Of a DNA stretch of 64,000 bases, positions 35,001-47,000 are shown piece by piece (the stretch's first letter is position 1; each line of letters opens with the position of its first letter). The notes beneath the pieces were generated by a model. It was not told the DNA's origin, ran no database searches, and saw nothing but the letters and a program-made list of their open reading frames with translations. The DNA lies in assembly GCA_964019695.1 (NCBI GenBank), contig OZ026525.1, positions 86,504,779 to 86,568,778 on the forward strand. Reading direction: 5' to 3'. This DNA is from Loripinus fragilis. Its lineage: Eukaryota > Mollusca > Bivalvia > Lucinida > Lucinidae. The position numbers and the translations under genes are program-made.

Positions 35001-38000
35001 ATTTCCAACAATGTGGCATTTTGACAAGTGTATACTCGGACGAGCCTGTGCAGCCTCCTTTTAAGCTTAGAAACTCCAAATAGTGTTCAGTCAGTAGCTT
35101 AACAGTCATAGAATACTCAAGCGACCAGCAAAGGCTCTGATCAGACTGCGTGTATGCGCAGGCTGATCTGAGGCTTTGCTGGTCACACATACCACATTGT
35201 TGGAAATCTCATGCACTGGCTGGGAGCGCAGTGGCTCAGTGGTAGAGTGCTTGACTCGAGACTGAGGGGCAGCGGTTTGGAGCCTCACCGTGTCACTGCG
35301 TTGTGGTCCTTGAGCAAGACACGTTTATCCTAGCTTAGTACTGGTTCAACCCAGGAAGACCCGTACCTGTTAAACTGAAATATTGTTGATGGGACGTAAA
35401 GAATCAAATCAAACAAACAGATCATGCACTGGCTCAAATATTTTACTGGCCATATCTTCATCGTGGATTCTCTGGCTGTCTTTGCCTATATAGAGGAAAT
35501 TACATGAGTGATCATACTTTATTGAATTTATGAAATGAGTTGGGGAAAAGAGATAAAATGCGAGGCTTGCTGGGCATTTTATCTCTTTCACCACGAGTTT
35601 AATAAATTCAATAATACAGGAGCACGAATGTTAGATTCTATTTATCATATGACATTAAGATTACTTCGAAGTAAGGGTGCAAAGATCAGGAATCGATACA
35701 ATCAAGTACCACACCTGACCCAGGATACCAATGGGAAAGTGACAAACTCACAGTAGACACCACAAACGAGAGCCAAGAGGTTAGCCCTTTCCCAGCAGGT
35801 GACCACAAAGCACATATAAACAGACGCGCACAAAGACATAGCAAACACAAGACAGAACAAAAACATAAAATATCCACAGAAGAAGTACCGCCTTGGAACG
35901 GTCAGTAAAATATTTTACTGGAGGGCTTAAACCGGTTTAACGGCGCCAACCTCACCCTTAATTCAGATGTGGATCAAGACACATAGAAAGTCAAAAGTAT
36001 CGCAGAATGCTACCCTTAAAGCATTCTGCAATACTTAACACCTTCACTAAAATATTTTACTGGAGGGCTTAAACCGGTTCGAAGTCTCATTTCTGACGTA
36101 AAAATGTTATAATTTTGTCATTATGTACGCAACATTGTTATGGACTTCATAACATTTCCCGAAAATCTGTAAACCACTAGTGGTTTAATGATTGTATTCC
36201 AAGGCTTTATTTCACTCCCAGATGCGACGTCATATGATAATTCCTGATAATTAAAAGAATACCCAGTATACAAAGAGTTAAATCTCATGGACAGACTCAA
36301 TTAAACCAATAATATTGTTATCAAAACTTTTTAAGTTTACTGTACTTCCAAAGGATCCAGATTTCAGTTTCCTATTATTAGACCAGGCCTCTAGCTAAGG
36401 GTGCATAATCAAAAAAATATTTTTATAATTTCTGAATCAAAAAACATATGTTGTGGGTACTCAAAAGAACCGTCTCAATGAGACGGTTCTTTTGAGCACC
36501 CAAAACAAATGTTAAAATCGATGGATAATAAAATATTCAAAATTTTATACTCAAAATGTTTGTTTATCTTGATCTATATGTATGTAGTATTATATACATT
36601 ACCCGTGAACTGTCAGTGAGGTAACACAGGTCAGAGATGATCTTGATACTTGGCTGTGATCTGAGTCAATGTATTTCATCACCGCAGACACCGCATTGAA
36701 GTCCAACAACTTTTGTACACATGGTCTTGTCTGACCCAGTAATCTGAAAAAAAGAAACCAGCCAGTGCATGAAATTTTGGTATACCTCTCATATTAACTG
36801 CATTGTTGCACGCTGCCTGATAAAAGTTGTCTATCTCAAGGCATGTGCCTTTATCACGTCATGATGACGTTGCGCTTTTTGAATGACGTCGCTAATGACG
36901 CTTTATCAACACGAAAATAGAAAATTACTTCATAATCACTAGTTTGAAGAGTGAAACAATGGGTAAACTGATAAATAAAATACCAGGCCCTCGCGTATTT
37001 TGATATCAAGTTAACCAGGCTCGGCTTTGAGAATGCATGTTGAATCACTCAACAAGCCTCAAAAAGTCAACAAGCGTCCTCAAAGCCTTGACTGGTAAAC
37101 TAGATATCAAAAGACACTCACCAAGTATTCTCTATTTATCCTCTTGCCAGAGCCTTCTCTGCTCGTGTATACAAAGTACAGAATGAGACCAAAATTGAGA
37201 CCTGTAGCCCCACTAGATAGCTGGCCACCCTTGTATAAAGGGTGACTTAAGGCATATGCCACATGTACCATTATTACATGTTTTACTAAAAATAGTAACA
37301 AAATGCTTAGTTACCTTGGCTGATACTGCTGGTGAATCCAAAACCATAACAGCTGCACATGTGAACCCATATCGGCCCTCATGTGAACCCATATGGGCCC
37401 TTGCATGCACCCATTTTGGCCCTCACGTGCACCCTCAGCGTCATAAATGACGTCATTGATGTCGCCTTAATGTAAAGACCCGCATTTAAACATGTGATAA
37501 AAATTCAAAAGGTGGCCGCCCTCGTGTTACAAGGCATATCGGCCCATCACTCCATATTTTCGAGCAAATACATGTATGGAGACACCGGGCCGATATGCCT
37601 GGTAACGCCGTGGTGGCCATGTATTAATCTCTATTAATTTATTTACCTATAAATGATACATCGCTTGAACTGTCTGGTTTCTGGCTATCTGATACAGAAA
37701 GCAGGACCAACGAACTGAGCTTTTCTGGTTCTGTATCACTATCCTTTAAAACGTGGCTAATGTCGGCTAGCTGTTTTTGCAGCAACGTTACGTGAAGTAA
37801 ATTTCAAGTTGTTCTTTTAAGGTTATTTCTTCTGATATTGATCTTGTCAGGCCAAAAATATATATAGGGAAGGCATCTATGAGACCTGTTTCATGTTTAT
37901 TTGAACAAATTTGAACTTCACTTGTTGCGGTTGCATATAATTAAAACAAACAAATTTTGCTTTTTCATGCATAATGGACATGTCCCTGGTATTGCCAAAT

Positions 38001-41000
38001 AGACAAGATGGCAATTTAAAGCATAGCCATAACACGGTGGTCCCAAATAAATCCCCACCCCCTTTTAACTGATTTTAAGAGCTAAAACAGATGTATCTTC
38101 TAAGAAAATACGTATTGAAGTGTGAACTTTTCTTTTAAGTTAAGAGGCACACTCATTCTATTATTAAAATGAGAAACAGCCTATGTGTGCCTGTTTTCGC
38201 TTGGAAACTGGGCTTAATAAGTTCTTTCATACAATTGCCCAAATGGGTATCTCATGTATAAAATGTGTCTTGGAAGAAGTTTGAAAAGCAAATTCTCAAA
38301 ACTCAAAACCGACTCAATTTCTTAGAAATTTTAAGTATCTATTTCAGATAAAACCGATCACCAAATATAGGGTTTGAGTATTTTGCATACAATTTAGTGT
38401 GGCTATAGAAACTGTCAACCCTAAAATTTGAAGTTCAAGTCGCTTCCAAAAAGTAAATATCCGACTGAACTGCTTTATTTTCTAACCGAACATACTTCAA
38501 TTATCTATGTACAATATTTAAAAGGTTACAAGAGAAAAACTTCATATATTCCAGAGAAATTGTTCAAGAAATATTTAGTTCATTTCGTTTCAGACAGCAT
38601 TTTTAAATATGTTATTTGACTACTCATCTTCAGAGACTGTTTCAAACAAGAAAATTAAGAACTATTTTTTTGATGACTGCATATTTCTGGAGATCAGACT
38701 AACCTATGGAAATCAACTATTACCCAATATAACGTGAACTAAATGAGTAACGACATTTTCAAATTTGTTCAAATAAACATGAAACACCTCTTGTACACAT
38801 GATCAAGAAGATATGATTTCATCACCGAAATTTAAAACTTACACTGCTGGGGCTGGATAACTGTAATACAAATGTGGCAAATATAGGCAGAAATAAAGGT
38901 GAAAATGAAAGAAGAAAAAAACGAGAAACAATTCTATATTTCTTTTTGGCCTTAAGGATTTTCAAGTTAAAACCCATGTTCAAACAGCACATAAACTTAA
39001 TGATTTGGACATGGAGTTGGTCCCATTTGTGAACAGCTTCAAATAGTTATGTGTAAAGGTGTTTATGCAAGAATCTTTAATAATTTAATGGGCTGGCCAA
39101 AATTTTATTCTTGAACTCAAGCTGAAATTTTGGAATTTCTATAGCTTAGGCGAGTTAAAAAGGGTGTGGAATTGTACATTTTTTGAGTCTTTGCCTACTG
39201 GATAATTTTGCATGCTTTTAGTATGCTGTTTTTTTTTTCAAAATCAATTTTTTTCAATCAAATTATTTGAGGAATACAATCAGAGTGTCAAAAAATTTGG
39301 ATCAAGATCTGGCCTGACATTTTGCCAGGCCTAATCTCGGTCCAAAATGATTGCAAAAGTTTCCAGCAGACAACACTAGTAGGCAAAGAGTTAATAAATG
39401 TGTGCATATCTGCAGAGTCCGATACCTTACTGCTCTTATGTATGTTTGCTGACAGTCAGCATTCTCTGTCTCCTTGAGAAGCTTGACAATCCTCTCAATG
39501 GCATCAGTAGAATGAATAAGCTTCCAGGCACTCGGACTGAGACACATATTGGCTACACATCTACAACATCTGTTCTGTAAACTCTCAATTTCTGTTGAGC
39601 AGAGAATGTAACCTGTAATACAAGTGAAAGGTATGGGAAATATTCTAAAATTTTGAACACTAGTTGGCTACGAAAAAAGGTCTATACAGTATACAAACAG
39701 GGCACACCAAAATCAGACTGCTTCTGACAAAGCAGTGTGATCAGAGTCTGCCCTGTTTGCTATTCTGACAAGCATTTGAGCCAGTGCATGAGATTTCCAA
39801 CTGTGTGGTTTGTGCGACCAGCTAAGCCTCAGATCAGCCTGCGCATATGCGCAGTCTGATAAGAGCCTTTGCTAGTCGCTTGAGTATTCTATGATTGTTT
39901 AGCTACTGACTGAGCATCATTTGGAGTTTCTAAACTTAAAAGGAGGCTGCAGAGGCTCATCAGAGTCTACACATGTCAAAATGGCACATTGTTGGAAATC
40001 TCATGCCATGGCTCATTTTGAGAATTCCAGCTCCAATAATTTTATCTTAGAACCGAAAAAGTAAAGCATTCACAGGGCTTCAGATTTTTTTCAAGATTGG
40101 TGGCCCGAAGTGACCCGTGGAGCAAAAAATGGTGGGTCATTTTCTGAAATGATGGGCCCAAGCATATCAAACTAAACACAGTTGACATTGGGGTAGTATA
40201 CTATACCTACATACTGACACAGACACTTGTGTGCATATGAGCCAAGATCTGACAGAAGGGACCTTCTGGAAATAAAAGTCAAAAGTGAGATATTTACAGA
40301 AAAAGAAAGACCTAGCTGTTGTGAACAGTTACAGAAAAATTGAAGAGATTATCTTTACAAATAACAAAGATATGAGCGTTTAAACTGGTATAGATGATGT
40401 GTTTTAAACATGACATCACTTAAAGTTGTTAATGACGTTCTGACGTCAACACCATTGTGTTAACATATGACGCTAATACAAAGACACTAGGAGCAATATT
40501 TCAAGAATGCCTCATGTTTCTGCGAATTTGATGTGTATGTAATTGCATAGACCGCACAAATAGCCCACATACGCACATCCCGTGTTTACAAAAGCATTTG
40601 AAATGAGGTACTCTGTTTTAAATGAAGTATGTAGACCATATGCAATAGCAACATACATTATACGTATCACTTTATTTTATCAGAACTGTTTGCGCCTTTG
40701 ATTGTATTACATATCAGAATCAATTTGACTCTATTGTAAGAACATGCAAAATCTTGAAAATATGGACATTTTTGAAATTTTGAATACTCAATAAAAGCAC
40801 CGCAAGCACTGCATAATACCCCGCCACTGCTGGGGGCACCAAAAGTTATTTTGTGAGATATATAGTGCCTAAATAGCAACAGAACTGAGATAGACAAGAT
40901 TAATCAAGGGCAGATAACTCATGAACTGGAAAGGTAAGAGTGACGGTCCTTCGTTGTAATATGTGACCTTTGCTGTTCAACATATCTGTGAAGTTTCATT

Positions 41001-44000
41001 CAGATATCATAAACAGTAAAAGAAAAACAGGCCAGAAACCATTTTTTAAAGGGAGAAAGGGCAGTAACTCCATCGAAAATGGTCGGATTTTGCCCATTAA
41101 CAATCCCATACCGCTCATCCCAAATAACAATATGTATGCAAAATTTGAAAAAATTCTGTGCATAAATACTCAAGTTATCGATCGGAAACAGTGAGCAAGG
41201 ACGGATGAAATGAACTACAGGTCAAAAACCAATTCTCAGATCAATCAAGGGTGGATAACTCACAATTTGGAAAGGTAAGAGTGACGATCCTTACCCACAA
41301 TATGTAACCTTTGATGGTCATGAGCACGGACGGATGAAATGAACTACAGGTCAAAAACCAATTCTCAGATCAATCAAGGGTGGATAACTCACAATCTGGA
41401 AAGGTAAGAGTGACGATCCTTACCCACAATATGTAACCATTGATGGTCATGAGCACGGACGGATGAAATGAACTACAGGTCAAAAACCAATTCTCAGATC
41501 AATCAAGGGTTCAAGGGTAGATAACTCACAATCTGGAAAGGTAAGAGTGACGATCCTTACCCACAATATGTAACCTTTGATGGTCAACATATCTGTGAAG
41601 TTTCATTCAGATATTCCATATAGTAAATGAACTACAGGTCAAAAACCATTTTTCAGGTCAATCAAGGGCAGATTACTCATGAACTGGAAAGGTAAGAGTG
41701 ATGGTTCTTTGTCACAGTATGTAACCTTTGATGTGAAACATATCTGTAAAGTTTCATTTAAATATTCCACATAGTAAAGGAACTACGGGTAAAAAACATT
41801 TTTTAATTCAATCAAGGGCGGATAACTCACAAACGGGAAAGGTAAGAGTGACGGTTCTTAGTCACAATATGTTACCTTTGATATGAAACATATCTGTGAA
41901 GTTATATTCAGATATTCCATATAGTAAAGGAACAATAGGTCAAAAACCTTTTTTCAGACCTATCAAGGGCGGATAACTCACAAACTGGGAAGGTCAGAGT
42001 GACGGTCCTTAGTCACAATATGTAACCTTTGATGTGCAACATATCTGTGAAGTTTCATTCAGATATCATGAACAGTAAAGGAATAACAGGCCAGAAACCA
42101 TTTTTCCAATACGAAAAAGGGCAGTAACTCCGTTAAAAATTGACGGATTTTGCCCATTAACAATCCCATACCACTCATCGCCGATAACAATATGTATGCA
42201 AAATTTGAAAAAATTCCGTGAATAAATACTCAAGTTATCGATCGGAAATGGTGAGCACGGACGGACGGACGGACGGACGGACAGACACCGAAGGGTATAA
42301 CATAATACCTCGCCACTAAAGTGTGGCGGGGTATAAAAACTGCTAATATGCCCGAAGGACCCTTTTGTTAGATCCGCGCTCATATGAATATTGACTGCTG
42401 ATGATACAGTACAACCTGTCTTATGCAGCCTCTCAAAAAAGAAGACCAAAAATTGGTTTTCATGACCGATTATCGCTTAATGCAGGTCAAAAGTATTGCA
42501 GAATGATCCAAGGGGAGCATTCTGCAATCCTTTCGACCTTCATTCAGCTACCATATGTTAAGATCTTCGTTTTGTTGATAGAATCACTGTAAAATGAATA
42601 TTTTTTTATTAAAGTGAGACTTTTTCACAACAAAAAAGGATGGGGTCCACTGGGCCAACTGCCTTGGAAAGTGACAGGCCATATTTTGAAATCATGGGAC
42701 AAAAACCCGGGTCCCCCATAAATCTGAAAAACATTTACGATTTTTTATTCTAAGATGTGGAAGAAAGGATTGAGGGAGGTTTTAGTCAGCTTCAGGGCTT
42801 TTTCCAGTACCTTTGGGAAAAGGCCCCTGGCCAAAATTGGGGAAAAATGATCAACTTAACATCAAAATTGGGAGAAATTAACGGCATAGAACATAAAAAG
42901 GGTAGAAATATATCCTCAAAATCAAGTTATTTTAGATTGTATTATGCCAAGCATACCACTTATGCACAAGTGTTTAAGTACCATTCTGATATGGGTCATT
43001 GTTTCTCATAAGTAGTAGTGGTCTCTTTTTTTTTTGTTTGATTTGATTCTTTACGTCCACTCAACAGTCTTTCAGTTATGCGGGACGGGTCTTCCTGGGT
43101 TGAACCAGTACTAAGCTAGGATTAATGTGTCTTGCTCAAGGACCACAACGCAGTGACGCCGGTGAGGCTTGAACCCGCGGCCCTTCTAGTAGTGGTCTCT
43201 AAAAAAAAAAAGTAAGAAAAAAAATTGTTTTTTGTTTACTTTTCTTTATTTGGGAAAACTGGACATGGTATTTGGAAAAAAGGTGGTTATTTTTGATTGG
43301 AAATGGGACCAAAGTTCTAGAGATGGGCATAAAATCCCCTGAACTTCCAGAGCAAGGTTAAACATTAGATAATCTATGCTGGTGGGTGTAGACAAATAGT
43401 TTTACCTGATGATTATAATCTGCCATTGATATTATTTACAAACATGTACTTCATGATTCAAAGACCTGAAAACCATTGTTTGTTCGTTTGATTAAATTCT
43501 TTACGTCCCAGTCAAGAATTTTTCAGTTATGTCGGGACGGTTTTGTTTGTTTGTTTGATTTGATTCTTTACGTCTTATCAACAATATTTCAGTTAAACAG
43601 CGACGGGTCTTCCTGGGTTAAACTATTACTAAGCTAGGATAAATGTGTCTTGCTTAAGGAACACAACGCAGTGACGCCGGTGAGGCTCGAACCCGCGGCC
43701 CTTCAGTCTCGAGTCAAGCACTCTACCACTGAGCTCCCATGTTGGGACTAGTCTTCCTGGGTTGAACATGGGTTGAACCAGTACTAAGCAGAGAATAAAG
43801 TGTCTTGCTCAAGGACACAATGCAGTGCCTCCTGTGAGGCTCCAACCTGCAACCCCTCGATTTCAATTCAAGCACTCTACCACTGAGCCACCGGCTCCTC
43901 AAAGTTTTGGTTTATCTGGGCTTATAACAACATCAACTTATGATATATTATATGACTTTTTGGGTACTGTAAGGCGGCACCTCGTGAATGCGTAATTAGG

Positions 44001-47000
44001 ACTGGTCAACCTTAGACATAGGTAAAAGCTGAACATGAGGCGTGGTTTTATTCAAAAGTAACTGTATCATCTTGTGCCATCACCTCAGTATTGACGCAAA
44101 ACACATTATTCAGTCCTTAAAAGGCCAGCAAAATAACTGCATCTGAAAATGTCTACTTAACATAAGCATAGAGGCAAACATTGTGGTCTGATCTGGGTCC
44201 ACACTGTTTGTTAATGAGGCTTCAAATATTTTAGTGGACGACAAAAAACATACATTTTGTGATTATGCGCTTTAAGAGTTAATAAATGTGAGTTCACTCG
44301 TTCAGTGTGTATACGGTTAGGAATTTCATGAAATGCACGCAGGTTTGTGAGGGCCAAAAAGCTTATTAACTCTTTACTAAATAATAAATAGAACCTGTTT
44401 TCCCTTCCTTAGCAGATGAAATAGCGGAACCACGCGCAGATATAAGTATTAAAGTTGCCGCCTTTACAGTAAACGAAAAGTCTATTAATACTCACATATC
44501 AAAGCTGCACCCCCATGTTTCAGGACCTACAACATAAAGAGATCATGATCTAGACACTTTTTTTTGTTGATTGCCAATTTTTTTCAAAAATCAACTTTTT
44601 TTTCAAAAAATTCTTTCAGGAATATTATCAGAGTGTTTGGATCCAAATCAGGCTTGACATTTTGTTGGGCCTGATCTGGGTCCATCAAGTGATAGTATGT
44701 GCACGAAGTACTGGTAACCGCTTAGTCAAGCCTGTCCAGAAAAAGTGTGGTTAAGTTAATTGATTGACTCTACATGACCATGGCTGTTGACTAGGACATA
44801 AAACTGCAAACCAAGCAAACAATGATCTGGGTCCAAACTATTTTCAAAAGTTATCAGCAGATTAAGTCTTGATATTTCCAACCAAAAGTTCATGCGGGCA
44901 GAGGAGTGTTCAATATGAAACACATCAAAGATTTTAGTTTGAAGACCTAGATTGGATGTGTGGATTTCTAAGAACTGGACTGAGGCCAAAAGTGAACTTA
45001 CCAGAATATGGTCATGTTGCATATCAAATCAAAGGGAATTATTTTTGTTTGATTTGATTCTTTACGTCCCACAAACAATCTTTCAGTTATATAGGGACGG
45101 GTCTTACTGGGTTGAACCAGTTCTAAGCTAGGATAAATGTGTCTTGCTCAAGGACCACAACGCAGTGACGCCGGTGAAGCTCGAACCCACGGCCCTTCGG
45201 TCCAGAGTCAAGCACTCTACCACTGAGCCACTGCGCTCCCTCAAAGGGAATTAAGCATACAACAACATGTGAACAATTTGCCCATACACAAATATTGGTC
45301 TTGCATTATAATTGCCTATTCTAATTGAAAGGCAGTAACTCAAGTGTTAAGAGTGGATTTTGATGAAACTAATGGGATATCCACTGTCTATGTTTCATTT
45401 ATATAAAGAATCAAATCTGACTGATAGATACTGAGATATGGTTCCAGATGAATGGACAGACAAGGCCGAAAGTATATCCAGGGCCTCTAGATAAGAGTGT
45501 GTAATCAAAATTCAATTTCTTATTTCTCAACCTACCGGGAGTCTTACATAGGTTTAGATAAAATTGAGCATAAAATTGTAAATATTTTCTTACCCATCAG
45601 TTTGAACATATGGTTTGGGTACTCAAAAGAACCATCTAATTGAGACTGTTCTTTTGAGTACCCACAACATATGTTTTAGTTAAGAAATAAAAATATTTTT
45701 TTTGGTACGCACTCTTAACTAAAGCTCTGGTCTTAACTCAAGTTTGCTTTGGAAGAAATACATGTATAAGAGATATGTTGAATATGACGTGACAAAACAT
45801 AATGGCAAACATTCCCGCAATTTTTCTGGATTAAAGACCAACACAATTTATAAAACCAAAATTACACCAGAAAAAGGTATATAATAAACATATTACTATA
45901 AAAGTAACTTGATCTGGCGTACAGTATCACGTCTCGTGGATGAGGCCATACCATTGGTTCACCCTTGACGCTTCACGTCTCGGGTGATCCCATGGTATGA
46001 ACTCATCCACTTGAGGTGATACAGTACGCCAGATCAAGTTACTATTATAATAATGTGTATGTATCATAAAGTCGTAAAAGTCAACCTAAGATCAAGACTT
46101 GAACAGTCTTGGTACACGTAGGGTCGAAATCCCAAAGCTACATCCAAAACAAGGGCCAATGGTATTTTCATTCAAAAGAAGATTTTTGAAGGGTTTTTAT
46201 CATATATAGGCATAGAAGTCATCTTGGTCATTAAACAATCTTTTGTTCCTTTATTATAAGGAGTCAAATTGGACTTAAAGTTGCCCAGTGGTTTAGCAGA
46301 AAATATTTAACCCTTAAAGCGCCAATCATGACTGCAGCAGATGACAAATTTGCGACATCTTTCTCTTTTTTCAAAAAAATAAGGTATGATATTTCATGAG
46401 AATCGTCTGCCAGCAGACGATTCTCATGAAATATCATGCCTTATTGGTTATTTTTGAAAAAGCGGCAAAATTTGAAATTGTCGTCTGCTGCAAATTATAG
46501 GTGGCGCTTTCAGGGTTAAAAATGTTGACAGAGGGATGATGGGCATTTGGTATACTTGAGGCTAACTCGGGTGAGCTAAAAGGTTTAATTAAGACATGGG
46601 TCATTATCATTTATGCACTTACCTGTTCCCTAGCAACAGTATCCATGCACACATTTCCCAGAATGCTGCAGGCAACATCCTTCACCTTTGACCTATATGG
46701 CTCTTCTATGGCAGCTTCTTCTGGCTGCAACAGATAACAAACATACATTTATACAATCAGTATTACTATCATAGGACCCTATCATAAACCAAAATCAAAC
46801 ATTTTGAGTGTAAAATATTTGAATTACGGCAAATGTTCTTAAAATTGAACACTATTTGCCTGTCAAAATGGCCTTGACTGTCTTGTTGATAGACAAACAG
46901 TGCATACCCAGATAAGACTGCTTCTGAGAAGCAGTCTGATCAGGGTCTTCCCTGTTTGCTATTTGGACAAGCATTTTGTAAATTCAAATCTTGATAACCT

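Larger units (their letters stand above)
33824..36238. mobile_element. 2.4-kb long-TIR element filling ARMC5 intron 5
   Basis: 33824-33915 (ATCATATGAC, GAGTGAAATAA, CCACTAGTGG-like, ATTTTCGGGAAATG) is the inverse of 36150-36238. 33990-34150 is the inverse of 35505-35660 (GATAAATAGAAT, GAGATAAAATGC). The right arm is split by an insert at about 35665-36100. The left tip is 23 bp from the exon 6 acceptor. The interior holds a family R copy, a SINE and a group 2-like repeat (34600-34780). It makes up about 86% of the intron. Confidence 0.75.

Noticed and set aside
37881..38791. LTR pair of a retrotransposon (37881 and 55066 as LTRs)
   Set aside because: The copies have inverted termini, not TG...CA ends, and ARMC5 exons lie between them; they are two separate insertions.
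39302..39425. Extension of the minus-strand frame beyond ARMC5 exon 4
   Set aside because: Reads into the intron and a TTAA MITE; the donor TAAG|GTATCG and the phase of exon 5 end the coding part at 39426.
40970..41194. 74-codon frame in the tandem block
   Set aside because: The same region is a tandem repeat with variable frames; no coding constraint is visible.
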